Origin: Sulfobacillus thermotolerans
GTDB lineage: Bacteria; Bacillota; Sulfobacillia; Sulfobacillales; Sulfobacillaceae
Length of the DNA: 64,000 nt
NCBI GenBank assembly: GCA_002951815.1
Contig: CP019454.1
Location: 2,356,001 to 2,420,000 of the forward strand
Direction of reading: 5' to 3'
The translations under genes and the position numbers were made by a program. Shown here one piece after another: positions 8,427-17,388 of this stretch; the stretch's first letter is position 1; every line of letters begins with the position of its first letter. The notes beneath the pieces are model-generated. The model ran no database searches. It worked only from the letters and a program-made list of their open reading frames with translations, and was not told the DNA's origin.

Positions 8427-8984
8427 GTGGGTACACAAGGGTCAAATGGATCCAATCAGAGCAATCAAACACTACGTGACATGATTCGACAGGAAATGCA
8501 GCGGATGCAGGGAGGCAATTCATCGTCATCCAGTAATAGCTCCCAGCAACAGTCTCAGCAAGGGGGAGCGTCCGATGCGAATGGCAATATCCTCGAACAG
8601 CTTCGGTCGATGATTCAAGAGGAAATGACTAACGCTAGTGGCCAACAATCACCTGAGAATAACGGTTCAAGCCAGAACAACCAGCAAAATGGATCATCGG
8701 GGCAGTCAAGTACCAGCGGTTCATCATCACAGGGGTCGACGGCCTCGCTTATTGGACAATCGGCCCAAGCTAAAAAGGGCAAGGTGCAATCCAAGTCATC
8801 AGGATCAGGCAGTCAAAATCAAACCGTGGCCGAAGTGCTTACGCAGGCTCAATATGAACTAAGTCAAGAGCTTCAAGCCAACTTGCAAAAACTACGCAGC
8901 GTCATTCGTCAAAGTCAGGAAATCGCGAAAAAAATTGAGTTGGTGTTGGGGCATGGCGAGAAGGGTAGTGGCAATAAAGAATGA
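8427..8984 (+). CDS. Ser/Asn/Gln-rich low-complexity protein with repeated short helices
   Basis: 185 residues of no family known to me. Two related amphipathic stretches, LRDMIRQEMQRM and LRSMIQEEMTN, are separated by Ser/Asn/Gln/Gly-rich linkers. A basic patch (AKKGKVQSK) and a longer C-terminal helix (about 133-177) follow. There is no signal peptide, membrane helix or cysteine. Composition differs sharply from its neighbours. The GTG start follows GGGAGGG. The stop overlaps the ATG of the iadA-like gene, so the two are co-translated. It could be a spore-coat or scaffold-type protein, but that is speculation. Confidence 0.65.
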   Translation: MGTQGSNGSNQSNQTLRDMIRQEMQRMQGGNSSSSSNSSQQQSQQGGASDANGNILEQLRSMIQEEMTNASGQQSPENNGSSQNNQQNGSSGQSSTSGSSSQGSTASLIGQSAQAKKGKVQSKSSGSGSQNQTVAEVLTQAQYELSQELQANLQKLRSVIRQSQEIAKKIELVLGHGEKGSGNKE

Positions 8985-10174
8985 CGGTGTCGGCGGTGCT
9001 GATTCGCCGTGGGATGGTTTATGCGCCTCAGTCTTTAGGGGTCCAGGACGTATTGATTGTGGGATCTATGATTGCGGCCATAGGGCCTAATTTGATGATA
9101 CCTTCTTGGGCCAAGGGCCCCGTTATTGACGCGTCCAATATGATGGTGTGCCCCGGTTTTGTGGATCAGCATGTGCATATATCCGGCGGAGGTGGAGAAG
9201 GTGGACCCGTCTTTCGCACCCCCGAAATTACTTTGACCCAGTTAACCCATGCGGGCATTACGACGGTAGTCGGGGTGTTGGGCACGGACGGGACATCCCG
9301 CTCGGTCCAAGCCCTGCTAGCCAAAGCCCGTGCGCTCAATACGATGGGGTTGTCGGCATGGATTTATACCGGGGCCTATCAAGTTCCAACCCGTACCATT
9401 TCCGGTTCCGCGCGCGACGATATTATTCTGATTGACCGGGTGGTGGGTGTTGGAGAAATTGCCATTAGTGACCACCGGGGCAGTCAACCGACGGAAGCGA
9501 TGCTGGCGGCATTAGCGTCAGAGGCGCGTGTGGGCGGCCTTTTAGCCGGGAAGGCCGGTGTATTGCATTTGCACGTGGGCGATGGGCTCCAGGGACTGGC
9601 GCCGCTTTTTCATGTGCGCGATCAGTATGATGTTCCCCTTTCGACGTTTGTACCGACCCATCTTAACCGCAATCCGCGCCTTTTAGAAGACGCCAAAGTT
9701 TGGGGGCGTCAGGGCGGATATTGCGATTTGACCACAGGAATTCAACCAGGTCCATCTGATCCCGAGGGCATTTCGGCGTCGGAGGCAGCAATCGCGCTTG
9801 AGAAATCCGCCGTGCCGTGGGATAGGATTTCGTTCAGCTCCGATGCGCAAGGATCCATACCGGTTTTTGATAAGGAGGGACGTCTATTGCGCATGGAGAT
9901 TGGGTCAGCGGACACGTTGTTTGCCGAAGCCGCAGCGCTTCACGAAATGACACAGTGGCCATGGGAGAAGTGCATAACTCCCATTACCACCACCCCGGCC
10001 GCAATCTTGGGACTCCAATCAGCCGGGCGTTTAATGGAAGGTGGGCCGGCGGACTGTGTCCTTATAAACGGCACACAGATTGATACGGTCATTGCACAAG
10101 GTCGTGTCATGGTGCAAGAGGGGCGTACTGTAGTGCGTGATGTCTTTGAAGTCGGTTCGCACGATGCCCATTAG
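8981..10174 (+). CDS. iadA: isoaspartyl dipeptidase-like amidohydrolase (M38)
   Basis: 397 residues of the amidohydrolase superfamily. The metal-binding HxH motif is DQHVHISGGGGEGG. A GEIAISDHRGSQPT segment, LLAGKAGVLHLHVGDG and PTHLNRNP follow, and the last metal Asp is in SFSSDAQGS. The arrangement is characteristic of IadA, which hydrolyses beta-aspartyl (isoAsp-X) dipeptides arising from damaged proteins. Related hydantoinase-like substrates cannot be excluded. It starts in the stop codon of the preceding low-complexity gene. Confidence 0.83.
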   Translation: MTVSAVLIRRGMVYAPQSLGVQDVLIVGSMIAAIGPNLMIPSWAKGPVIDASNMMVCPGFVDQHVHISGGGGEGGPVFRTPEITLTQLTHAGITTVVGVLGTDGTSRSVQALLAKARALNTMGLSAWIYTGAYQVPTRTISGSARDDIILIDRVVGVGEIAISDHRGSQPTEAMLAALASEARVGGLLAGKAGVLHLHVGDGLQGLAPLFHVRDQYDVPLSTFVPTHLNRNPRLLEDAKVWGRQGGYCDLTTGIQPGPSDPEGISASEAAIALEKSAVPWDRISFSSDAQGSIPVFDKEGRLLRMEIGSADTLFAEAAALHEMTQWPWEKCITPITTTPAAILGLQSAGRLMEGGPADCVLINGTQIDTVIAQGRVMVQEGRTVVRDVFEVGSHDAH

Positions 10175-11819
10175 GCCAAGGCACTGGCGCCGCTACCGGG
10201 AAATTGCTGAGGTCCTAGCGCAGCATGGGTTTGTCTTAGTTTTGGACAATCTTGGTCTTTCTGCGCATCTGCCGTGGTCCCGCCGATTGTTAGGGATCCT
10301 ACGTCCCGATATTGATGCCAATTGGCCTGAACGCATTCCGCTGGTGCTGGTCGATTTAGGTCCCACCTATGTCAAATTGGGGCAGTTGGCTTCCACGCGA
10401 CCCGACCTTCTACCTGCGCCGTTGATCCAAGCGCTCCAACAATTGCAAGACCAGGTTCCCCCCGTTTCGTTTGATCAAATTCAAGAGACCTTGGCCCATG
10501 CTTGGCATCAACCTTTTGACCATGTTTTAGCATCGTTAGATCCGGTACCCTTAGCGGCCGCGTCTATCGGTCAAGTCCACCGTGGGGTATTGAAGGATGG
10601 GCGCAAGGTGGTGGTCAAAGTGCGGCGCCCGGGGATTGTGGAACGCAGTGAAGCCGACTTTGCGATTTTGCAAAACTTAGCCGACCTTGCCGTGCGCCGT
10701 CTTGAATGGGCGCGGCAATATGATTTAAGTCACGTGGTGAAAGAATTAATTAGCGCTTTGCGCGATGAGCTGGATTTTACGGTCGAAGCGCATAATACTG
10801 ACTTGGCCCACAAACATTTTCAAAGCGCTGAGCAATGGATTCCCGAACCCTACTGGCCACTCATTACGCCTGATGTCTTAGTCATGCAAGAGCTCGAAGG
10901 CATCAAAATCTCAGACCGCCAGGCGATGGAACGAATGGGCCTCGATCCTGGGGCAATTGCACGACGTTTTGTGGAGTCTTTATATCAACAAGTCTTTGAA
11001 CAAGGCATTTTTCATGGGGATCCGCACCCAGGTAACGTGCATGTTGATGCCCAAGGCCATCTGATTTTTTTGGACTGGGGCTTAATGGGCGTTCTCTCGC
11101 CGGTCATGCGTGCGCGGTCATTAGACCTTGTGCTGGGACTGAGTCAGGGGCGGTCTGACAAAGTGGTGGATGCGTTACAAGCCATGGGATTGGGGCCTGG
11201 GGCGATGGATGCCCGGAGCCTTTATGCCGATGTCGAGGTCTTACGCAGGCGGTATTATGATACATCGCTCAAGGACTTTCGCATTGGGCAAGCCTTAGGG
11301 GACCTTATGCAATTGGCCCAGCGCCACCATATTCAGATGCCGGTCGAGTATACGTTGCTCGCGCGTACAGCGGTGATTGCCGATGGCGTTGTGCGGCAAT
11401 TGGACGACAATCTCTCTCTCATTGAGATTGGTAAGAAATTCTCAAGCCGTATTTTGATCAGTCGGTTGAAACCAGCGGCATGGGGTCCACCTGTGGCCGA
11501 TGCGGCGATGGATTGGGTCCACTGGGGAAGAGTGTTGCCAGGCCAAATGGAACAAGCGTTGCAAACGATTGCCCGCGGAGAATTCCGTGTGATGATTGAG
11601 GGACGCAATATCGAACGCATTTTCTTCCATTGGGAACGGTTAGCTAACCGCATGGCCTTGACGTTTATCCTCTGTTCCGTCATTTTGGGTACGGCGTTTG
11701 TGGCGCACCGTGACCACGCGAGTGTGGGACATGCTCCTTTGACGGAATATGGCATGATTTTAGGTATTGTCGTGGCGCTATGGGTGGTTGTGGAAGGGGT
11801 GTTTCGGAAGCGGCTTTAA
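10164..11819 (+). CDS. ABC1/UbiB-family atypical kinase
   Basis: About 551 residues. The UbiB/AarF signature is clear: PTYVKLGQLASTRPDLLP with the KxGQ motif, the alanine-rich nucleotide loop AAASIGQVHRG, the catalytic lysine in VVVKVRRPG, EELDFTVEA-like DELDFTVEAHN, FHGDPHPGNV with catalytic Asp and Asn, and the metal Asp in IFLDWGLMG. Two C-terminal hydrophobic helices anchor it in the membrane. In proteobacteria the family supports ubiquinone synthesis; the role in Firmicutes is not settled. The start is uncertain (GTG 10137, ATG 10140 or ATG 10164). It slightly overlaps iadA. Confidence 0.85.
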   Translation: MPIRPRHWRRYREIAEVLAQHGFVLVLDNLGLSAHLPWSRRLLGILRPDIDANWPERIPLVLVDLGPTYVKLGQLASTRPDLLPAPLIQALQQLQDQVPPVSFDQIQETLAHAWHQPFDHVLASLDPVPLAAASIGQVHRGVLKDGRKVVVKVRRPGIVERSEADFAILQNLADLAVRRLEWARQYDLSHVVKELISALRDELDFTVEAHNTDLAHKHFQSAEQWIPEPYWPLITPDVLVMQELEGIKISDRQAMERMGLDPGAIARRFVESLYQQVFEQGIFHGDPHPGNVHVDAQGHLIFLDWGLMGVLSPVMRARSLDLVLGLSQGRSDKVVDALQAMGLGPGAMDARSLYADVEVLRRRYYDTSLKDFRIGQALGDLMQLAQRHHIQMPVEYTLLARTAVIADGVVRQLDDNLSLIEIGKKFSSRILISRLKPAAWGPPVADAAMDWVHWGRVLPGQMEQALQTIARGEFRVMIEGRNIERIFFHWERLANRMALTFILCSVILGTAFVAHRDHASVGHAPLTEYGMILGIVVALWVVVEGVFRKRL

Positions 11820-11827
11820 CGGCAAAG

Positions 11828-11857
11828 TTGACAGCTTAGGACTATATTGGATATAAT
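11828..11857 (+). promoter_or_regulatory. sigma-A promoter of yceD-rpmF
   Basis: TTGACA (11828-11833) and TATAAT (11852-11857) are both consensus hexamers, separated by 18 bases. It lies 27 bases before the yceD start codon and after the ubiB stop codon. Confidence 0.85.
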
Positions 11858-11884
11858 TTTTTCAGTTTTGCGAGGTGGGTTTAG

Positions 11885-12409
11885 ATGTATATCCGGGTTG
11901 TGGACGTTAAAAAATGGGCTGGCCGTGAAGAACATCAGCATTTTTTCGAAGAATGGCCTGCCGTGGTTCAGGAACGGACCGAGTACCCGTTGCAGGGACT
12001 CGCGGAACTGGATGTCAATGTGCGCAATACGGGCAGGGCTCTCATTGCGGAAATTGCAGGCAAAGCTCATGTTCAAGCCGTATGCGCGCGGTGCTTGGAG
12101 TCCTTCGATCTTGTGATTCCATTCTCCACGGTGGAAGAATTTCGAGAGGAGCCTGGCGCTAGCGATCCGGATCAAGATTATTACCGATTTCAAGGTGATA
12201 AAATTTTTTTGGATGACATTGTAGCCGATGCGTTCGGGGTGTCCGTGCCTTACGCTCCGTATTGTCGACCGGATTGTCAAGGGTTGTGTCCGCATTGCGG
12301 CGCAAACCTTAACGTCGAAACATGCAACTGTCAAGAGCCGCATGACAGTCGGTGGTCGCTTCTCGAACAGCTCAAGTTTCCTGATGACCCGTCCTCATCG
12401 GACCACTAG
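11885..12409 (+). CDS. yceD: YceD/DUF177 family protein, metal-binding C-terminus
   Basis: 174 residues. It is the usual partner gene of rpmF and is thought to act in rRNA/ribosome assembly, as in plant DUF177 proteins needed for 23S rRNA. A CARCLESF motif lies in the middle. A C-terminal cluster of cysteines (CRPDCQGLCPHCG, then CNC) probably binds zinc. The start is ATG 11885 after GAGGTGGG. It is the first gene after a strong promoter and is followed by rpmF after 38 bases. Confidence 0.85.
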   Translation: MYIRVVDVKKWAGREEHQHFFEEWPAVVQERTEYPLQGLAELDVNVRNTGRALIAEIAGKAHVQAVCARCLESFDLVIPFSTVEEFREEPGASDPDQDYYRFQGDKIFLDDIVADAFGVSVPYAPYCRPDCQGLCPHCGANLNVETCNCQEPHDSRWSLLEQLKFPDDPSSSDH

Positions 12410-12447
12410 CAACACCCAATTGGCTTTGATTATGGGAGGCATATCTG

Positions 12448-12627
12448 ATGGCAGTTCCGAAAAAGAAATTATCACGTTCCCGCACGCATAGGCGTCGGTC
12501 AGCATGGAAGCTTACTGCCCCGCAGTGGGTCGAGTGCCCGCGGTGCCACAAAGATCGGTTGCCGCACCACGTCTGCCCGCATTGTGGCTATTATAACGGA
12601 CGAATTGTTGTGCAGCACGAAGCATAA
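12448..12627 (+). CDS. rpmF: 50S ribosomal protein L32
   Basis: 59 residues. The opening MAVPKKKLSRSRTHRRRSAW is the L32 hallmark. A four-Cys zinc ribbon is present as CPRCHKDRLPHHVCPHCGYYNG. GGGAGG lies 10 bases upstream of the ATG. It is followed immediately by a terminator, so yceD-rpmF form a two-gene unit, separate from the fap/fab operon. Confidence 0.96.
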   Translation: MAVPKKKLSRSRTHRRRSAWKLTAPQWVECPRCHKDRLPHHVCPHCGYYNGRIVVQHEA

Positions 12628-12631
12628 TGCC

Positions 12632-12664
12632 AGATTCCATGGCTTTTGGTCATGGAATCTTTTT
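12632..12664 (+). terminator. rho-independent terminator after rpmF
   Basis: A perfect 10-bp stem AGATTCCATG / CATGGAATCT with a 9-base loop is followed by a run of Ts, 5 bases after the rpmF stop codon. Confidence 0.9.
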
Positions 12665-12674
12665 ATCGCCATAT

Positions 12675-12691
12675 TTATGACTTAGTGATAT
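12675..12691 (+). promoter_or_regulatory. candidate FapR operator ahead of fapR
   Basis: An imperfect 17-bp palindrome TTATGAC-TTA-GTGATAT resembles the B. subtilis FapR site (TTAGTACCTAGTACTAA-type; 11 of 17 positions by eye). It lies 28 bases before the fapR start, where autoregulation would be expected. Motif match only. Confidence 0.35.
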
Positions 12692-12718
12692 TATTTCATC
12701 ACAAGTGGGGGGTGGCGC

Positions 12719-13324
12719 ATGGCTCGGCTCAATCGCGTCGAACGGCAGCGGAAGTTGGCGGAAGCCATTCGAGAAAACCCTTTGCAGACGGACGAGGATT
12801 TAGCACAACGCTTTAGCGTCAGTGTGCCCACGATACGCTTGGACCGACTGCATCTCGGCATACCGGAGCTCCGCTTGCGTTCAGAAGGACTGGCCCGGTT
12901 AAGTGTGGTGCATACCCGGACCTTAAAACGACAAGACATGGTAGGCGACTTGATTGACCTGGTGATTGGCCAGAGCGGACGATCACTGCTGCGGACCGAC
13001 GAATCTATGGCGTTTGCCCAGTCCGGGGTGGTGCAGTCTCATTTTATTTTTGCCCAAGCGGATTCATTGGCTCTAGCCGTCGTCGATGGGGCAATGGCGG
13101 TCACAGGATTGGCCAATGCTAAGTTTAAAAACATGGTGCATGCGGGACAACAAATTATCGCGGGGGCCGAGGTCATCCGCAGGCAAGGGCACCGTTGGGT
13201 GGTTTTGGTGATTAGCCGCGTGGGGGACGTTACGGTTTTTCGCGGCAAGTTTGTTGTGCTGACCGATCCCTTCGACGGAAAAGCCAAGGTCTCGATGGAT
13301 AACAAGGAGGGGGCTCTTTCGTGA
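12719..13324 (+). CDS. fapR: fatty acid and phospholipid biosynthesis repressor
   Basis: 201 residues. An N-terminal DeoR-type helix-turn-helix (RQRKLAEAIRENPLQTDEDLAQRFSV, shown in part, then TIRLDR) is joined to a C-terminal hot-dog domain (SHFIFAQADSLALAV, GLANAKF). FapR represses the fatty acid genes and is released by malonyl-CoA bound in the hot-dog domain. GGGGGGTGG precedes the ATG. It starts the operon it should control, and its stop overlaps the plsX GTG. Confidence 0.92.
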   Translation: MARLNRVERQRKLAEAIRENPLQTDEDLAQRFSVSVPTIRLDRLHLGIPELRLRSEGLARLSVVHTRTLKRQDMVGDLIDLVIGQSGRSLLRTDESMAFAQSGVVQSHFIFAQADSLALAVVDGAMAVTGLANAKFKNMVHAGQQIIAGAEVIRRQGHRWVVLVISRVGDVTVFRGKFVVLTDPFDGKAKVSMDNKEGALS

Positions 13325-14325
13325 AAATCGCGGTCGACGCGATGGGTGGCGACAACGCGCCTTTGGCTCCCGTACAGGGAGCGCTCAGCGCGCTCGAGGA
13401 GATTGGGGATCTGGAAATTGTCTTAGTCGGTGATGTTGACCGAATAAAGCCGTTACTGAGGGATAAACCGCGGCAGACCCGATTGATTTTACACCATGCA
13501 CCGGACGTGATTGGCATGGGCGAAGCACCTGTTCAAGCTGTGCGCCGGAAACCTGATTCATCGATGGTGCAAGCCATTAAATTGGTGAAGCAGCAAGAGG
13601 CGATGGCTGTGATTTCCGCAGGCAATACCGGCGCTTTGATGACCGCAGGCCTTTTTATCATTGGACGGATGCCGGGCATTGAGCGTCCCGCGCTGTCGGC
13701 GCTGCTGCCCGTGATGAAAGGTTGGGGTGTGCTATTGCTCGATGTGGGCGCCAATTTGGATCCCAAGCCGAGTCAATTGGTGCAATATGGCGTGATGGGT
13801 GCGTATTATTGTCAAGAAGTCTACGGTATTCCAAATCCGCGCGTGGGACTATTAAACGTGGGCGAAGAGCCGCGGAAGGGGACGCCTTTGGCTCGTGAGA
13901 CTTATGAGCGTCTTAGACAGTCCGACCTGAATTTTGTGGGCAACATTGAGTCGCGCGAGTTGTTGCAAGGGCGAGCGGATGTTGTGGTTTCGGACGGATT
14001 TAGCGGAAACATTGCGCTCAAACTGACGGAAGGTTTAGCGCGGGATTTGATGGGCGAGTTCAAAAAAGTCTTGTTGGCCAACTTCAAGACGAAAATAGCG
14101 GCGTGGATGTTGAAAGATGGCCTGATGGCGTTGAAGAGGCGCATGGACTACGAAGAATATGGCGGCGCTCCTCTTTTGGGCCTGGATCAAATTGTGTACA
14201 AGGTTCATGGGGCTAGTCAACAAAGGGCTTTTCATACCGCAATCACCTTGGCATACAGCTATTGTCACAAGCACACGCAGGACCGTATTCGTGAGCGTGT
14301 CAGAGAGGAAGAGGCGAATCAATGA
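13321..14325 (+). CDS. plsX: phosphate acyltransferase
   Basis: 334 residues. PlsX makes acyl-phosphate from acyl-ACP, feeding PlsY in phospholipid synthesis; it is a peripheral membrane enzyme. Signatures are KIAVDAMGGDNAP at the start, SAGNTGALM, LLDVGAN and DGFSGNIALK. The GTG start overlaps the fapR TGA. The neighbours are the standard fap operon order. Confidence 0.96.
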   Translation: MKIAVDAMGGDNAPLAPVQGALSALEEIGDLEIVLVGDVDRIKPLLRDKPRQTRLILHHAPDVIGMGEAPVQAVRRKPDSSMVQAIKLVKQQEAMAVISAGNTGALMTAGLFIIGRMPGIERPALSALLPVMKGWGVLLLDVGANLDPKPSQLVQYGVMGAYYCQEVYGIPNPRVGLLNVGEEPRKGTPLARETYERLRQSDLNFVGNIESRELLQGRADVVVSDGFSGNIALKLTEGLARDLMGEFKKVLLANFKTKIAAWMLKDGLMALKRRMDYEEYGGAPLLGLDQIVYKVHGASQQRAFHTAITLAYSYCHKHTQDRIRERVREEEANQ

Positions 14326-15314
14326 CCACAAGAGCCATCGTAGCGGGACTCGGTACGTATGTCCCTGAAAAGATTTTAACCAATCAAGATTTGGAACAAA
14401 TGGTGGATACCTCCGATGAGTGGATTGTCACCCGGACGGGGATTAAAGAACGCCATATCGCAGCGCCTGATGAAACCACGTCGGTTATGGCCACGCGAGC
14501 GAGTATCCGGGCATTAGCAGATGCGGGCATTACGGCCGACGACTTGGATTTTATCGTCTGTGCCACCAATACCCCCGACACCATTTTTCCTTCGACCGCC
14601 GCGCGCGTTCAGCATCAACTGACTACCAAGCCCATCCCCGGGGTCGATATTCAAGCCGGTTGTACAGGTCTCATTTACGGGATGGAAATGGCGTCGGCTT
14701 TGATTCAAAGTGGGGCCTATCACAACATCCTGGTAATTGGAGCTGACAAACTGACAAGCATTACGGATTATGAAGACCGCACGACGGCGGTGTTGTTCGG
14801 GGACGCAGCGGGCGCCTTTGTGCTCCAAGGCAAAGAGGGAACCCAACGAGGTCTTTTGGCTTCCTATTTACAAGCGGATGGGCGCGGGGGCGATCTATTG
14901 ATTGAGCCTGCCGGCGGTTCCATGCTGCCTGCATCCGAGGAGACCGTGGCGGCGCGTCAACACTATCTCAAGATGAACGGCAATGAGACCTTTCGGTTTG
15001 CGGTGAAAGCGATGCCAGAGGCTGTTGAAGAAGGGCTGAAAAAGGCCGGTTTGGCTGTGTCGGAGATGGACCTGCTCGTACCGCATCAGGCGAATTTGCG
15101 AATTATCGACGCGGCGGTGCGGCGCTTTGAACTCGACCCCTCCCGCGTGGTGGTCAATATTGACCGCTATGGAAACACCTCGGTGGCCACCATTCCATTG
15201 GCGCTACAAGAAGCCCGGGAACAAGGTCGGGTCCACGACGATGACGTGGTCGTGCTGTGCGCATTTGGTGCGGGATTAACGTGGGGTTCGAATGTGATTC
15301 GGTGGGGGCGGTAA
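14322..15314 (+). CDS. fabH: beta-ketoacyl-ACP synthase III
   Basis: 330 residues. FabH condenses acetyl- or branched acyl-CoA with malonyl-ACP to start fatty acid chains. The catalytic triad is visible: Cys114 in QAGCTGLIYG, His255 in VPHQANLRI and Asn285 in YGNTSVAT. The N-terminal VPEKILTN and RTGIKERH motifs are typical. It overlaps the plsX stop by four bases. Substrate preference (straight or branched) cannot be read from the sequence. Confidence 0.96.
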   Translation: MTTRAIVAGLGTYVPEKILTNQDLEQMVDTSDEWIVTRTGIKERHIAAPDETTSVMATRASIRALADAGITADDLDFIVCATNTPDTIFPSTAARVQHQLTTKPIPGVDIQAGCTGLIYGMEMASALIQSGAYHNILVIGADKLTSITDYEDRTTAVLFGDAAGAFVLQGKEGTQRGLLASYLQADGRGGDLLIEPAGGSMLPASEETVAARQHYLKMNGNETFRFAVKAMPEAVEEGLKKAGLAVSEMDLLVPHQANLRIIDAAVRRFELDPSRVVVNIDRYGNTSVATIPLALQEAREQGRVHDDDVVVLCAFGAGLTWGSNVIRWGR

Positions 15315-15331
15315 CAAGGAGGACGATTGTG

Positions 15332-16285
15332 ATGAGTAGTTGGGCAGTGATGTTTCCGGGGCAAGGGGCCCAATATGTAGGTATGGGACGGCCCTTGTGG
15401 GATGCCTCGTTGAGTGCGAAACGGACATTTGAAGAGGCAGACGACGCGTTACACTATGCCTTATCGGACATCATTTTCAATGGGCCTGAATCCCGCCTCC
15501 AAGATACCGAGATTCAGCAGCCGGCCATTTTGGTAGTAAGCGTGGCGGCTTGGCGGGCCTTTCATGAAGAATTTCCCGATCTTCCCGTGGCGCTGGGACT
15601 AGGGTTATCCTTAGGAGAATATTCCGCCTACGTGGCGGCGGGCGTCATGTCCTTAGCCGACGCCGCACGTGTCACCCGCATTCGGGGACAGGCGATGCAA
15701 GAAGCGGTGCCCCGCGGGTTAGGCGGAATGACCGCCATTTTGGGACTTATGGCGAGCGACGTTGAGGCTTTGTGCGAAGAGGCGTCTGCGGTTGCATGGG
15801 TGCAGCCGGCGAACTATAATGCGCCAGGTCAAATTGTTGTATCGGGTTTAGTGGCCGGTCTCGAGCGGGTTGAGGAATTGGCACGTGCTCAAGGTGCCCG
15901 AGTCATCCGGCTCGCGGTATCGGCTCCCTTTCATTCCCGTCTGCTTGAACCCGCGGGCGCGGTGTTATCCAAGGCATTGGCTACCGTGCCATTAACACCG
16001 GCTGCCTTTCCGGTGATTGCCAATGTCGATGCTGAACTTTGCGAAAAGCCCAGCGAGATCATTCCGCGCTTGATTACCCAAGTTTCTCATCCTGTTCGCT
16101 TTCAACAAAGTGTCGAGAAGGCGATTGGCATGAACGTCACAGGGTTTTTAGAGTTCGGACCGGGACGTAGTTTAAGTAGTTTGCTGAAAAAGATTGACCG
16201 CCGTCAAAAAGTCGGTAATGTAGAAGACGAGGGCAGTCTGCGCAAAGCTCTTGAACTCGCCCAGGGGCCAGGCTATAATAGCTAA
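15332..16285 (+). CDS. fabD: malonyl-CoA:ACP transacylase
   Basis: 317 residues. FabD moves malonyl from CoA to acyl carrier protein. MFPGQGAQYVGMG opens the protein, the nucleophile elbow is GLSLGEYSAY (Leu in place of the more common His before Ser), and the catalytic His is in APFHSRLLEPA; NYNAPGQIVVSG is also conserved. AAGGAGG lies 9 bases before ATG 15332 (GTG 15329 is an alternative). Confidence 0.95.
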   Translation: MSSWAVMFPGQGAQYVGMGRPLWDASLSAKRTFEEADDALHYALSDIIFNGPESRLQDTEIQQPAILVVSVAAWRAFHEEFPDLPVALGLGLSLGEYSAYVAAGVMSLADAARVTRIRGQAMQEAVPRGLGGMTAILGLMASDVEALCEEASAVAWVQPANYNAPGQIVVSGLVAGLERVEELARAQGARVIRLAVSAPFHSRLLEPAGAVLSKALATVPLTPAAFPVIANVDAELCEKPSEIIPRLITQVSHPVRFQQSVEKAIGMNVTGFLEFGPGRSLSSLLKKIDRRQKVGNVEDEGSLRKALELAQGPGYNS

Positions 16286-16331
16286 GAATTATCGCCTGGT
16301 AGCTATATGACGATAGGAAGAGGGTTTGCGG

Positions 16332-17072
16332 GTGTCTTGGGAGCAACGAACGGCGTTAGTGACGGGTGCCTCGCGAGGCATCGGTCGCTCTATCGCCCTC
16401 AAATTAGCCCAGCAAGGGATCGCTGTTGCAATCAATTATCGTGGCAACGCCGTTGCGGCACAAGAAACCCATGATCTGATCCGGTCCAATGGCGGCCAAT
16501 GCGCTCTGTACCCTGCGGATGTTTCTGATGCAGACCAGGCGCAAGACCTGGTCAATGCAGTGCTGAAAGACTGGGGTCATCTTGATATTCTGGTGAATAA
16601 TGCTGGCATCACGCGGGACACGTTAGTGCTGCGGATGCGAATGGACGATTGGGACCGTGTGATTGCGACGAATTTAACCGGCGTTTTTGCCTGTACGCGT
16701 GCGGCATTAAAGCCGATGCTCAAGCAACGCTTTGGGCGAATCGTGACAATCTCTTCAATCGCGGGACTGATCGGGAATGCTGGCCAAGCCAATTATTCAG
16801 CCGCCAAAGCCGGCGTAATTGGGCTGATGCGGTCAGTAGCCCGTGAAGTGGCGTCTCGGCAAATTACAGCCAATGTGGTCGCACCCGGCCTTATTGACAC
16901 GGAAATGGCCCATCAAATGGCACCCGAGGCGTATAACCAATTGATTAGCCAGGTGCCGCTTGGGCGCGCAGGGCGACCGGAAGATGTGGCAGATGCAGTA
17001 TGGTTTCTCATTCAGGCGGATTACATTACGGGCCAGACATTGGTTGTCGATGGCGGACTAGTAATGGACTAA
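16332..17072 (+). CDS. fabG: 3-oxoacyl-ACP reductase
   Basis: 246 residues of the classical SDR type. It reduces 3-ketoacyl-ACP with NADPH in each elongation cycle. The TGASRGIGR cofactor loop, NNAGITRD, the catalytic Ser in ISSIAGLIGN, YSAAKAG (Tyr and Lys) and the VAPGLIDTEM segment are all intact. GTG 16332 is chosen because AGGAAGAGGG lies 7 bases ahead; TTG 16326 is possible. It sits 46 bases after fabD and 17 before acpP. Confidence 0.94.
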   Translation: MSWEQRTALVTGASRGIGRSIALKLAQQGIAVAINYRGNAVAAQETHDLIRSNGGQCALYPADVSDADQAQDLVNAVLKDWGHLDILVNNAGITRDTLVLRMRMDDWDRVIATNLTGVFACTRAALKPMLKQRFGRIVTISSIAGLIGNAGQANYSAAKAGVIGLMRSVAREVASRQITANVVAPGLIDTEMAHQMAPEAYNQLISQVPLGRAGRPEDVADAVWFLIQADYITGQTLVVDGGLVMD

Positions 17073-17089
17073 TTTTGGGGGTGTAGGTA

Positions 17090-17332
17090 GTGGCAAACAA
17101 AGAACAGGTATTTGACAAAGTTAAAGAGATTATTGTGGACCAATTAGGTGTGGATGAAGAAGAAGTCGTGCCCGAAGCCTCGTTTATTGACGATTTAGGT
17201 GCCGATTCTTTAGATATCGTGGAATTAATCATGGCGTTAGAAGAGGAATTTGGTTTGGAAATTCCAGATGACGAAGCCGAAAAAATTGCCACGGTGAATG
17301 ATGCTGTGGAATATATTCGGGAAAACGCCTAA
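17090..17332 (+). CDS. acpP: acyl carrier protein
   Basis: 80 residues, strongly acidic. The phosphopantetheine attachment Ser lies in the [10 protein letters not shown] motif. It carries growing acyl chains for the Fab enzymes. The start is GTG 17090 after a GGGGGTGTAGG stretch. A small GGGGC/GCCCC hairpin lies between acpP and fabF (17350-17365), which may help set different mRNA levels. Confidence 0.97.
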   Translation: MANKEQVFDKVKEIIVDQLGVDEEEVVPEASFIDDLGADSLDIVELIMALEEEFGLEIPDDEAEKIATVNDAVEYIRENA

Positions 17333-17388
17333 CTAATGGCCCTGGGGACGGGGCGTCAATGCCCCGACACTGGGGGAGGGAGCAGCGA

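Noticed and set aside
15600-15640. Loss of the His in the FabD GHSLG motif as a sign of inactivity
   Set aside because: GLSLGE occurs in other FabD proteins to my knowledge, and the Ser, Arg-region and catalytic His are intact.
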